NCBI RefSeq assembly: GCF_018614055.1
Contig: NZ_JAGGPB010000024.1
Coordinates: 1 to 63,697 of the forward strand
Source of the DNA: Streptomyces sp. ISL-98
Lineage (GTDB): Bacteria > Actinomycetota > Actinomycetes > Streptomycetales > Streptomycetaceae
Direction of reading: 5' to 3'
Length of the DNA: 63,697 bases
Position numbers and translations under genes: made by a program. Below are positions 1-7,570 of this stretch, in pieces (positions within the stretch are counted from its first letter, which is position 1; every line of letters starts with the position of its first letter). The notes beneath the pieces were generated by a model. The model was not told the origin of the DNA and did no database searches. It saw only the letters and a program-made list of their open reading frames with translations.

Positions 1-49
1 GGGAAAGGTCCGCGACCTTGAAGTCCTGGCCGGTGGCGACAGTCGTCAT
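1..49 (-). CDS. ahcY: S-adenosylhomocysteinase, N-terminal fragment (cut by window edge)
   Basis: Reading leftwards from an ATG at 49-47, the first 16 residues are MTTVATGQDFKVADLS, which matches the conserved N-terminus of actinobacterial adenosylhomocysteinase (SahH) as I remember it. A GAGGAG ribosome-binding site lies about 9 nt upstream (near 58-63). The enzyme hydrolyses S-adenosylhomocysteine to adenosine and homocysteine in the activated methyl cycle. Only the start is in the window, so the call rests on a short match plus context: in mycobacteria sahH lies just before the manA-SIS-manB group seen here. The gene is divergent from the fructose PTS gene. Confidence 0.75.
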   Translation of the reverse strand, partial: MTTVATGQDFKVADLS

Positions 50-382
50 GCGAGCTGCTCCTCGTGAAGTGGGTCGAGGCGGGTACGGCTGACTCTGCGG
101 GCGGCGGGCATACGAGTGCCCGGGCGCTCGCAGCGCAGTCCGTCGGAGGCCCTCTCTCCCTCGGCCGGTCCTCGGACCGCCCGACCGCCATCAGCAGCGA
201 CGTCTGGCTAGGTCACGAATCTACACCGATCGAAGCAGTGGTCCCCAGCCCGCCTGGTCCCAGTTGTGGCTGGACCTGTGTGTTCGGGCCGGTTGTTTCC
301 GGGCTTTCTGGACCTTTGATCCGGCGCGTTCGTGCTGCACGATGCCAGGACATCTGGAACGTACGCGCGACGGGAGATTCAC
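50..382. other. Divergent intergenic region between ahcY and fruA
   Basis: 333 bp without a supported gene; it must hold the promoters of both divergent genes. A small inverted repeat CCAG-N5-CTGG lies at 345-357, shortly before the fruA ribosome-binding site, and could be an operator. I could not match the ahcY leader to the S-adenosylhomocysteine riboswitch consensus. No convincing -35/-10 pair stands out. Confidence 0.4.
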
Positions 383-2440
383 GTGACAAGTCCGGCCGGC
401 CGCACAGAGGGCGGAGGCGTGGGCGGGCAGAAGAGGCTGAAGCTGCTCGCGGTCACCGCCTGCCCCACCGGTATTGCCCACACGTACATGGCGGCGGAGA
501 AGCTGGCGCAGGCCGCCGAGCGTCTCGGTATCGACATGAAGGTGGAGACGCAAGGCTCCATCGGGGCTGAAAACGTAATGTCTGACAACGATGTCAAGGA
601 TGCGGACGGGGTCATCATCGCGGCCGACAAGGACGTCGACCGCAGTCGGTTCGCCGGGAAGCGGGTGCTGGCTGTCGGTGTGGCGGAGGGGATCCGCCGT
701 CCTGAGCAGTTGATCGAGGAGGTGCGGACCGCGCCGGTACAGGGGGCGGGTGGAGCGGGCGGTTCCGTCGAGCCGCCCGCTCGTGGTGGCGGGGGCGGCA
801 GGGAGCGGAGTGTCGCGTACAAGGCGCTGATGAACGGTGTCTCGTACATGATCCCGTTCGTGGTGGTGGGCGGACTGCTCATCGCCGTGTCGCTGGCGAT
901 CGGTGGGCACGCGACGCCGGAGGGACTGGTCATCCCGAAGGATTCCTTCTGGATGGACGTCAACAACATCGGGGTCATCGGCTTCAAGCTGATGGTGCCG
1001 ATCCTGTCCGGCTACATCGCGTACGCGATCGCTGACCGGCCGGCGCTGGTGCCGGGCATGATCGGCGGCTGGATCGCCAACGACGGGTCGCTGTACGACT
1101 CCGAGGCGGGCGCCGGGTTCATCGGTGCGATCGTGACCGGGTTCCTGGCCGGCTATCTGGTGCTGTGGATCAAGAAGGTCAAGGTTCCGAAGTTCGCGCA
1201 GCCGATCATGCCGATCATCGTGATCCCGATCGTTGCGACGACGGCGCTGGGGCTCTTCTTCGTTTACGTGATCGGCAGTCCGATCGCCTGGGTGTTTGAG
1301 CATCTGACGAGCTGGCTGAGCGGGATGACCGGGACCAGCGCGATCCTGCTGGGCGCGATTCTTGGGCTCATGATCGCGTTCGACATGGGCGGCCCCGTCA
1401 ACAAGACGGCGTTCCTGTTCGGCGCCGGTCTCATCGCCACCGGGAATCAGACGGTGATGGGCATGTGCGCGGCCGCGATCCCCGTGATGCCGCTCGGGCA
1501 GGGGCTCGCCACGCTGATACGCCGCAAGCTCTACTCGGAGCAGGAGCGCGAGACCGGGATGGCCGCGCTCTTCATGGGGCTGTTCGGGATTTCGGAAGGT
1601 GCGATCCCGTTCGCCGCCGCGCGGCCGACACAGGTCATTCCGGCGAACATGCTCGGTGGCGCGGTCGCCGGTGCCGTCGCCGGCATGGCCGGAGTGACGG
1701 ATGCGGTGCCGCACGGCGGGCCGATCGTGGCCGTCCTCGGCGCGGTGGGCGGTGTGCCGATGTTCTTCGTGGCTGTGGCCATCGGAACGGTGGTCACAGC
1801 GGTGACTACGAATGCGCTCATCGGCATCAAGGAGCGGGGGGCGGCTTCGGGTTCGGGTTCGGGTGCGGTCGTGCCTGAGCCTGTACTCGCCGGGGTCGGC
1901 GCGGGTGGTGCTGGTGGGTCCGGAGTCGCCGTACGTACTGAGAAGGCGTTGTCGGCTCCTTCGGCTGTCGCGGCGCCCGAGGGCGAGGTCCTCTCCGGGT
2001 ATCTCACCGCCCGGACCGTGAAGGTGCAGTTGGAGTCGCACGACAGGGACGCGGCGATCCGGGAAATGGCCGAGCTGCTGGCCGCCACCGGGAACGTAAG
2101 GGACGTCGACGAGCTGGTGCGGGTGGCGCTGGCTCGGGAAGGCCAGGGGACCACGGGGCTCGGCGAGGAGATCGCCATTCCGCATGCCAAGACCGACGCG
2201 GTGTCCGCTCCGATCGTGGGTTTCGCGCGGTCCGCCGAGGGCATTGAGTGGGGTTCGCTGGACGGGACGAAGGCCAAGCTGGTCTTCATGATTTCCGTGC
2301 CGGAGGCGGCCGCAGGCGACGAGCACCTGCGGATTCTGTCGATGCTGTCGCGCAAGCTCATGGACACCGACTTCCGTGCGCGGCTGTCGGCGGCTCCTGA
2401 CGAGGCGGCGGTGCTGAGGGTGCTGGCCGAGGTTCAGTAA
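383..2440 (+). CDS. fruA: Fructose-specific PTS permease, EIIB-EIIC-EIIA fusion
   Basis: Phosphoenolpyruvate-dependent sugar permease that imports and phosphorylates fructose (to fructose-1-phosphate in this family). The 685-residue product has three parts: an N-terminal EIIB (about residues 18-120) with the phospho-cysteine loop TACPTGIAHT (Cys27); a multi-span EIIC (about 140-480); and, after a Gly/Ser/Ala-rich linker, a C-terminal EIIA (about 535-685) with the phospho-histidine motif IAIPHAK (His601). I chose GTG 383 because GGGAG at 371-375 is well spaced; an in-frame GTG at 332 has no comparable site. The usual partners fruR (repressor) and fruK (1-phosphofructokinase) are not next to it; the upstream neighbour is divergent ahcY. 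It ends just before a 19-bp tandem repeat and a strong terminator, so it is probably monocistronic. Confidence 0.93.
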   Translation: MTSPAGRTEGGGVGGQKRLKLLAVTACPTGIAHTYMAAEKLAQAAERLGIDMKVETQGSIGAENVMSDNDVKDADGVIIAADKDVDRSRFAGKRVLAVGVAEGIRRPEQLIEEVRTAPVQGAGGAGGSVEPPARGGGGGRERSVAYKALMNGVSYMIPFVVVGGLLIAVSLAIGGHATPEGLVIPKDSFWMDVNNIGVIGFKLMVPILSGYIAYAIADRPALVPGMIGGWIANDGSLYDSEAGAGFIGAIVTGFLAGYLVLWIKKVKVPKFAQPIMPIIVIPIVATTALGLFFVYVIGSPIAWVFEHLTSWLSGMTGTSAILLGAILGLMIAFDMGGPVNKTAFLFGAGLIATGNQTVMGMCAAAIPVMPLGQGLATLIRRKLYSEQERETGMAALFMGLFGISEGAIPFAAARPTQVIPANMLGGAVAGAVAGMAGVTDAVPHGGPIVAVLGAVGGVPMFFVAVAIGTVVTAVTTNALIGIKERGAASGSGSGAVVPEPVLAGVGAGGAGGSGVAVRTEKALSAPSAVAAPEGEVLSGYLTARTVKVQLESHDRDAAIREMAELLAATGNVRDVDELVRVALAREGQGTTGLGEEIAIPHAKTDAVSAPIVGFARSAEGIEWGSLDGTKAKLVFMISVPEAAAGDEHLRILSMLSRKLMDTDFRARLSAAPDEAAVLRVLAEVQ

Positions 2441-2454
2441 TTCAGTATCCGGTC

Positions 2455-2530
2455 GCGCGAAGCGAAGTACGAAGCGCGAAGCGAAGTACGAAGCGCGAAG
2501 CGAAGTACGAAGCGCGAAGCGAAGTACGAA
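2455..2530. repeat. Tandem repeat, 4 perfect copies of a 19-bp unit
   Basis: Unit gcgcgaagcgaagtacgaa repeated without a mismatch at 2455, 2474, 2493 and 2512. It fills the space between the fruA stop codon and its terminator. The unit length is not a multiple of three and no gene reads through it. Confidence 0.95.
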
Positions 2531-2563
2531 GAAGGCCCCCGCCTGTGCTTGGCGGGGGCCTTC
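2531..2563 (+). terminator. Rho-independent-type terminator after fruA
   Basis: Perfect 13-bp stem GAAGGCCCCCGCC / GGCGGGGGCCTTC with a 7-nt loop (TGTGCTT). The left arm starts at the first base after the 19-bp repeat array. The stem is GC-rich with only a weak T tract, as is usual in streptomycetes; it may work in both directions, since the next gene converges. Confidence 0.88.
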
Positions 2564-2609
2564 TCGTTGTGCGTACGGACTGTTGCGTACGGGCTTGTGC
2601 CTACGGGCC

Positions 2610-3581
2610 TCAGTGCGCGGCTGCCGGGCCCTCCGGGGTCCTCGCCGGATTCTCGCCCGCCCCTGCCGCCGACTCGTCGTAGATGTCCGGCTCCAGGTAG
2701 ATCACCCGGGCGATCGGGACCGCCGCGCGGATGCGCTCCTCCGCCGCGTTGATCGAGCTGGCGACCTCCGCCGCCGTGTCGTCGTGCTGGACCGCGATCT
2801 TGGCTGCGACCAGCAGTTCCTCGGGGCCGAGGTGGAGCGTACGCATGTGGATGACACGGGTGACGGTGTTGCCGTCGACGACCGCGGCCTTGATCTTCTC
2901 GATCTCGTCCGTGCCGGCCGCCTCGCCGAGGAGGAGGGACTTCGTCTCGGCCGCCAGGATGATCGCGATGATGATCAGCAGGACACCGATGCAGAGCGTG
3001 CCGATGCCGTCCCAGACGCCGTCGCCCGTCACCAGGGCCACACTCACGCCGGCGAGCGCGAGGATCAGGCCGACCAGCGCGCCGAGGTCCTCGAGGAGGA
3101 CGACCGGCAGCTCGGGGGCCTTGGCGCGGCGGATGAAGTCCTTCCAGGACTGGTTGCCGCGGGTGACGTTGGATTCCTTGATCGCCGTGCGGAAGGAGAA
3201 GGACTCCGCGATGATCGCGAAGACGAGGACGCCGACGGGCCAGTACCAGGCCTCGATCTCGTGCGGGTCGTGGATCTTCTCGTAGCCCTCGTAGATCGCG
3301 AACATGCCACCGACCGTGAAGAGCACGATGGAGACGAGGAAGGCGTAGATGTAGCGCTCGCGGCCATAGCCGAAGGGGTGCTGGGGCGTTGCCTCGCGCT
3401 GGGCCTTCTTGCCGCCGAGCAGCAGGAGGCCCTGGTTGCCCGAGTCTGCGAGCGAGTGCACGCTCTCCGCGAGCATCGAGGACGATCCACTGAAGAGGAA
3501 CGCCACGAACTTGGCTACTGCGATCGCGAGGTTGGCGGCGAGCGCCGCCACGATCGCCTTGGTTCCGCCTGACGCACTCAT
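2610..3581 (-). CDS. Cation diffusion facilitator (CDF) family metal transporter
   Basis: Inner-membrane efflux transporter of divalent metals (Zn2+, Fe2+, Co2+ or Mn2+; the metal cannot be read from sequence). The 323-residue product starts at ATG 3581 (MSASGGTKAIVAAL) and carries the CDF metal-site signature SVHSLADSGNQ in TM2, followed by HPFGYGRERY, several further membrane spans and a cytoplasmic C-terminal domain of about 85 residues. Upstream in-frame codons give an arginine-rich stretch unlike the family. The Shine-Dalgarno-like GGAAGG is somewhat far (about 14 nt) from the start. It lies 97 bp downstream of manA on the same strand and may be co-transcribed. Confidence 0.88.
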   Translation of the reverse strand: MSASGGTKAIVAALAANLAIAVAKFVAFLFSGSSSMLAESVHSLADSGNQGLLLLGGKKAQREATPQHPFGYGRERYIYAFLVSIVLFTVGGMFAIYEGYEKIHDPHEIEAWYWPVGVLVFAIIAESFSFRTAIKESNVTRGNQSWKDFIRRAKAPELPVVLLEDLGALVGLILALAGVSVALVTGDGVWDGIGTLCIGVLLIIIAIILAAETKSLLLGEAAGTDEIEKIKAAVVDGNTVTRVIHMRTLHLGPEELLVAAKIAVQHDDTAAEVASSINAAEERIRAAVPIARVIYLEPDIYDESAAGAGENPARTPEGPAAAH

Positions 3582-3678
3582 GGGTGCCGGATGTCCCTTC
3601 CTTGGTGCCGCGGCCCTGGCGCCGCCGTACGGCCGCACATTGTTGCAGCTCCGTGGGGCGGCATGTACGGACGGTACG

Positions 3679-4863
3679 TCAGGCAGCCACTGTGGCCCGG
3701 AAGAGTGTGCCCGTACCAGACAATTCAGCTGATTCCCCTGCTGGCACGAAGGCCGACTCCCCCGGCGAGAGGGTGAGTTCGCCGGCCCGGATCCGACCCG
3801 CTGTGCAGAGCAGGATCTGCGGAGTGCCGGAGGGGAGAGTGCGGGGCGCGGCGCCCTCGGCAAGGACGTACCGCGAGAGCCGGAATTCGTCGATCGGGGT
3901 CTCGTGCAGCTCCTCGCCCTCGGGGGATGCCTCCGGGCGCAGGACCCCGGGGTCGCCGGCTTCGAAGCGGACGATGCGGAGGAGCTCACGGACGTCGACG
4001 TGCTTGGGGGTCAAGCCGCAGCGCAGCACATTGTCCGAGTTCGCCATGATTTCAACGCCGAGGCCGCTGAGGTAGGCGTGCGGGACGCCGGCTCCGAGGA
4101 AGAGGGCCTCGCCGGGCTGCAGCTGTACGTAATTGAGCAGCATGGCGGCGATGACGCCCGGGTCGCCCGGGAAGTGGTGCGCGAGCGTGGCGTACGGGGC
4201 GTACGCGCCGCCCAGGCGCTCGGCGGCGGCCGCTGCGGCGGTGACGGTCTCGCGCATCTCGGCGGGGTCCGCCGTCAGCACGGCGGTGAGGACCTCGCGG
4301 AGCGCGGCCTCTTCGGGGTGGGCGTGCAGCAGGTCGACGTACGGCTTCAGGGAGTCGACGTCGAGGGCGGCGATCGCGTCCGCGGCCTCGAGGGGGGCGC
4401 GGAAGCCGCACAGGCCCTCGAAGGGGGTCAGCGCGCAGATCAGTTCGGGCTTGTGGTTGGCGTCCTTGTAGTTACGGTGCGGGGCGTCGATCGGGACGCC
4501 CGCGCTCTCCTCGGCGGCGTAACCCTCTTTGGCCTGGGCGAGGTTCGGGTGGACCTGGAGGGAGAGGGGGGCGCCGGCCGCGAGGATCTTCAGGAGGAAG
4601 GGGAGGCGGGGGCCGAACTTCTCTGCCGCTGCGGTGCCGAGTTCGCGCTCTGGGTCTGCGGCGATCACGTCGGAGAGGGCGATCTGTTCGGCGGTGCCTT
4701 CGCCGGTGCGTTCGGCTCGGGTGACGCGCGAGGGTGCCCCGGGGTGGGTCCCCATCCACATCTCGGCCTGGGGCTCGCCGGTGGGGGCGACGCCGAGCAG
4801 CTCCGGGATGGCGGTCGTGGAACCCCAGGCGTAGGGGCGCACGGTGTTCGAGAGGCGGTCCAT
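3679..4863 (-). CDS. manA: Mannose-6-phosphate isomerase, class I
   Basis: Interconverts fructose-6-phosphate and mannose-6-phosphate, the entry step to GDP-mannose for cell-envelope mannosylation. The 394-residue cupin-type protein begins MDRLSNTVRPYAWGS. It has the zinc-site motif SLQVHPN (Gln103, His105), the HKPEL glutamate and the second cupin motif GVPHAYLSG, all expected of type I enzymes. Start at ATG 4863 with GAGGGA upstream. The next gene upstream on the same strand is the SIS protein, then the Trm112-like gene and manB, an order that matches mycobacterial manA-Rv3256c-manB. Confidence 0.93.
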   Translation of the reverse strand: MDRLSNTVRPYAWGSTTAIPELLGVAPTGEPQAEMWMGTHPGAPSRVTRAERTGEGTAEQIALSDVIAADPERELGTAAAEKFGPRLPFLLKILAAGAPLSLQVHPNLAQAKEGYAAEESAGVPIDAPHRNYKDANHKPELICALTPFEGLCGFRAPLEAADAIAALDVDSLKPYVDLLHAHPEEAALREVLTAVLTADPAEMRETVTAAAAAAERLGGAYAPYATLAHHFPGDPGVIAAMLLNYVQLQPGEALFLGAGVPHAYLSGLGVEIMANSDNVLRCGLTPKHVDVRELLRIVRFEAGDPGVLRPEASPEGEELHETPIDEFRLSRYVLAEGAAPRTLPSGTPQILLCTAGRIRAGELTLSPGESAFVPAGESAELSGTGTLFRATVAA

Positions 4864-4975
4864 GCTGCGTTCCCTCGGTGCGTGTGGGGGTGTGGTGGTG
4901 GCCGGGTACCTGTTCGTACGTCTGCAGGTGCGCTGTTCAGGTGCCTGTTTCAAGTGCCTGTTCAGGTGCTCGTCG

Positions 4976-6112
4976 TCATGATCGCCCTGCCGAGGCGAGC
5001 GACAGGTAAACGGCGGCGAAATCTGTGATGGCGAGCAGCTCCGCGAGGTTTTCCAGCTCGCTGCCCTCGTCCGGTTCGAGTTCGCTGATGGCTGTGTCGT
5101 GGCTCAGCGCGAGCTCGCGGGCGGCCGGGGCGGCGGAGATTCCGCCGACAGGGCGGTCGCGGAGCAGGACCACGCGTGCGTGCAGCGCCTGCGCCTCGTC
5201 GACGCGGTCGCGGAAGAAGTCCTCCGGGTCGGCGCCTGCGGCAAAGGCGCCGGCGAGGAGTACGCCGTGGGCAGGCAGGGCCTCCGGCAGTTCGGCGGCG
5301 AGCGCGGGGCGGCCGGCCAGTTCGGCGAGTACGGCGGCGAACCGGCGCCCCGGGGGGCCGGCGTACGCGCCCTCCGTCCAGATCAGCGGGAGCGAGTCGG
5401 CGAGCTCGGCGGCGAGCGTCTTGGCCGGGTTGCTGTACGTCGCAATGGCCGGCCCGCAGCGCTCGGCGGTGCGGTCGAGGCGGTCGGCGACGAGCCGGAG
5501 GGTGTCGGGCGGTGCGGTGACCAGGCCGACGCGGTCCAGGAGGACGAGGAGTGGGGTGAGCAGGGCCCAGAGCGCGCCGGGTCCTGCGGAGGCCGCGGTC
5601 TCGTCGTACTCCTCGTAAGGGGCGACCGCCATGGGTACGACCAGGCCGTGAACCCCGCCGACGGACTCGCTCAGCGGCGAACGCTGCGGGGCGACGGCGA
5701 CGACCGTGCAGCCTCGGCGGTACGCCTGCTCGGCGAGGAGCGCGAGGCCGGGCTCGGCGCCGTCCGTGGTGACGAGCAGGAGGAGGTCCACGGAGCCCGC
5801 CCAGCCCGGGAGCGTCCAGCGCAGGGCGCCTGCGGCGGGGGCCACGCCCGAGGAGCGCAGACGGGTGACGGGGCAGGCGGCGCCCACGAGTGCGGTCAGC
5901 AGGTCGGCCACGCCGCTCGCGGCGGTGCCTGGGCCTGCGATCAGTACGGCACGGGGGCGGCCTTCCGGCCTGATTTCGGCGAGGCCGGCCTCAGTGGCGT
6001 GCCGTGCGGCGGTACGTACGCGCGCACCGGCCTCAGCCGCGCCGCGCAGTAGGCCGCGGCGGTCGGCGCGGGCCAGGGACTCCGGGTCGTCCAGCAACGA
6101 CTCGTCGAGCAT
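4976..6112 (-). CDS. SIS-domain protein (phosphosugar isomerase-like)
   Basis: 378 residues from ATG 6112 (MLDESLLDDPESLARADRRG). The chain contains two SIS-like alpha/beta halves typical of the phosphoglucose/phosphomannose isomerase group: AVLIAGPGTAASGVADLL in the first, and a second half with ELADSLPLIWTEGAYAGPPGRRF. From family knowledge it binds a phosphorylated sugar. Whether it isomerises glucose-6-P/mannose-6-P or only regulates is not decided by sequence. It is always found between manA and manB in actinobacteria as far as I recall, so a role in mannose-phosphate metabolism is likely. Confidence 0.8.
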   Translation of the reverse strand: MLDESLLDDPESLARADRRGLLRGAAEAGARVRTAARHATEAGLAEIRPEGRPRAVLIAGPGTAASGVADLLTALVGAACPVTRLRSSGVAPAAGALRWTLPGWAGSVDLLLLVTTDGAEPGLALLAEQAYRRGCTVVAVAPQRSPLSESVGGVHGLVVPMAVAPYEEYDETAASAGPGALWALLTPLLVLLDRVGLVTAPPDTLRLVADRLDRTAERCGPAIATYSNPAKTLAAELADSLPLIWTEGAYAGPPGRRFAAVLAELAGRPALAAELPEALPAHGVLLAGAFAAGADPEDFFRDRVDEAQALHARVVLLRDRPVGGISAAPAARELALSHDTAISELEPDEGSELENLAELLAITDFAAVYLSLASAGRS

Positions 6113-6261
6113 GGGGCGGGCCTCCGATCGCCGGGCGCGGATTGCTTTGCGCGGGGGGACGTCGTTCGGGTGCGGGGGGGGGCTGGCTTTGGTGCGTGGT
6201 GCTTGCTTGCCTGTGCTTGCACGACTGGGCTTGTGTGCCTGGGCTTGCGCCTGTGGCCGCG

Positions 6262-6444
6262 TCAGGCGGGGCGGCGGGCCTCGTCCACGAGGAGTACCGG
6301 GATGCCGTCCCGTACCGGGTAGGCCAGGCCGCAGTCCTTGCTGGTGCAGATCAGCTCGGGGGTCTCCGCGGTCGACGCGTCGCTGAGGGGCGCGTGGCAC
6401 GCGGGGCAGGCGAGGATCTCCAGAAGGCCGGCTTCGAGCGCCAT
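6262..6444 (-). CDS. Trm112-family small zinc-ribbon-like protein
   Basis: A 60-residue protein with the family pattern LEILACPACHAPL, then LICTSKDCGLAYPVRDGIPVLL. Four cysteines (two CxxC-type pairs, the second spaced CTSKDC) would bind one zinc, as in Trm112/YcaR proteins. In eukaryotes and archaea Trm112 activates methyltransferases; the bacterial role is not settled. ATG 6444 was preferred because GAAGGGA lies about 11 nt before it and homologues start at this Met. An ATG 21 bp upstream is in frame. It lies 149 bp upstream of the SIS gene on the same strand. Confidence 0.85.
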   Translation of the reverse strand: MALEAGLLEILACPACHAPLSDASTAETPELICTSKDCGLAYPVRDGIPVLLVDEARRPA

Positions 6445-6630
6445 GGGGTGGGTCCCTTCGAACATGCGGATACGGTGCGGATTGGGCCACGTCAGCCTAC
6501 CGCCGGGTGGGGTGCGGCGCGGTGTGGCGGGGCGCGATTTGGGGGGCGGGTGGTTTTCCTGGTGGCGCGCGCTGTCCGCTGCGCGGGGTGGGGTTGCGGC
6601 GTGTCGGCGGGGGCGGCGGATCTCTCCCCT

Positions 6631-6671
6631 GACCCACCCCTTCCCGAAACCGGGGCAGGCACCGGACCCCG
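6631..6671. repeat. Dispersed Streptomyces-type intergenic repeat, copy A
   Basis: Pattern CCCCTTCCCG-AAC-CGGGGC...GGACCCCG. It shares its core with copies at 19645-19701 and 55157-55203. All three lie outside genes. Confidence 0.6.
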
Positions 6672-7191
6672 ATTGGCTGGGGAGGCCGTACGTGAGTGCG
6701 TGGCGGAGCCGCCGGGCACGGCGCTGGGCGCGTGGTGGTGCGCCGCGTCGCGTGAGTAGGGGCCCTTGCGGTGCGCGCCGGAGGCCCGCCGCGCGTGTTG
6801 CGCGGCGGGCATCGCGGCCAGGCCCGAGGGCCGATGCGGCCACGGAATCTGCGCGGCAACACTGAACCAGCCCGCTGGGTGTTGCGGCTGCCGCGTGGGG
6901 TGCCCTGGCGCAGTCGGCGCTGGCCCTGGCAGCAGCGGCAGACGATGGCGTAGGCCCCGCACCGTCGTCGGCGGCGGCGGTGTAGGCCCCGCACATCGGC
7001 AGCCGTGACCGCCCCGACTTCTTGGCGGCGGAGCCGGGCGACCCGCGTTCTGGCCTGTACGCGGCGGGTACGGCGGAGTCACGTACGGCTGAACGCAAGC
7101 AGCGGCGCGATCCCTTCACGCCTGGCGCGCGGCAGCGCGTGCCGCCTGTAGCTCCGGGCGCCACGGCCACCGTCCGCCTCCGCCCTCGGCG

Positions 7192-7570
7192 TAGCCCGAC
7201 GGAGCGGGGCGAAGCCAGTGAGGCGGCCCCAACGCCGCAGAGCACGAGACACGCACGACGAGTGGGTGTCCGGCGCAGCGGGCCGAAGCCCGTAAAGCAC
7301 CCCAGCGCCGCACGGCACCAGACACGTACAAAGCGCGGTGCCGGCACAGCGGGGCAAAGCCCGTAGGCGCCCTGGCGCCGCACGGCGCCAGAGGCACACA
7401 AGAGAGTGGTGCCCGGCGCACGGGGCCAAGGCCGTGAGGCCGCACGTCGCCGCATGGCGCGAGGCATGCACCAAAAAGCGGTACCGCCGCCGGCGCCGCA
7501 CTGCGCCAGGCACTCGCGTAAACGCCTCGCGTAAAGCGGTGTCCGGCGCAGCGGGCCGTAGGCCGTGGGG
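7192..7570. repeat. Degenerate tandem array of about 72-bp units
   Basis: Units begin near 7192, 7267, 7339, 7410, 7482 (shortened) and 7540 (partial). Each opens with a version of TGTCCGGCGCAGCGGGCC-GAAGCCCGTAAAGC and continues with GCGCCGCACGGCGCCAG and an AAAGCGG end. Unit lengths are 75, 72, 71, 72 and 58 bp. The array stops exactly at the 3' end of manB (stop at 7571). Confidence 0.75.

Larger units (their letters stand above)
6445..7570. other. 1.1-kb intergenic region of repetitive GC-rich DNA
   Basis: Long open frames exist here on both strands, but none has a recognisable domain, a good start or natural codon structure; they are a by-product of high GC and internal repetition. The region contains one copy of the dispersed palindromic repeat (6631-6671) and a degenerate tandem array of about 72-bp units (7192-7570) that runs up to the manB stop codon. 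I see no RNA gene in it. Confidence 0.6.

Noticed and set aside
50..240. Possible S-adenosylhomocysteine riboswitch in the ahcY leader
   Set aside because: The leader is GC-rich and contains a CTGCGCTGCGAG-like stretch, but the conserved SAH-riboswitch blocks and their pairing could not be found.
221..2326. 701-codon open frame on the minus strand across fruA
   Set aside because: Antisense shadow of the fruA coding frame; Arg/His-rich composition without any domain.
2455..2530. CRISPR array
   Set aside because: Copies are directly adjacent with no spacers; the same holds for the arrays at 7192, 10209, 19436 and 20752. No cas genes are present.
6262..7467. Long minus-strand frame that would extend the Trm112-like protein to 401 residues
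   Set aside because: The extension is repeat-derived Arg/Ala/Cys-rich sequence; the 60-residue start has a ribosome-binding site and normal family length.
7116..7570. Minus-strand frames through the 72-bp array giving peptide repeats
   Set aside because: Unit lengths of 71 and 58 bp break the frame, and there is no start signal; treated as non-coding repeat.
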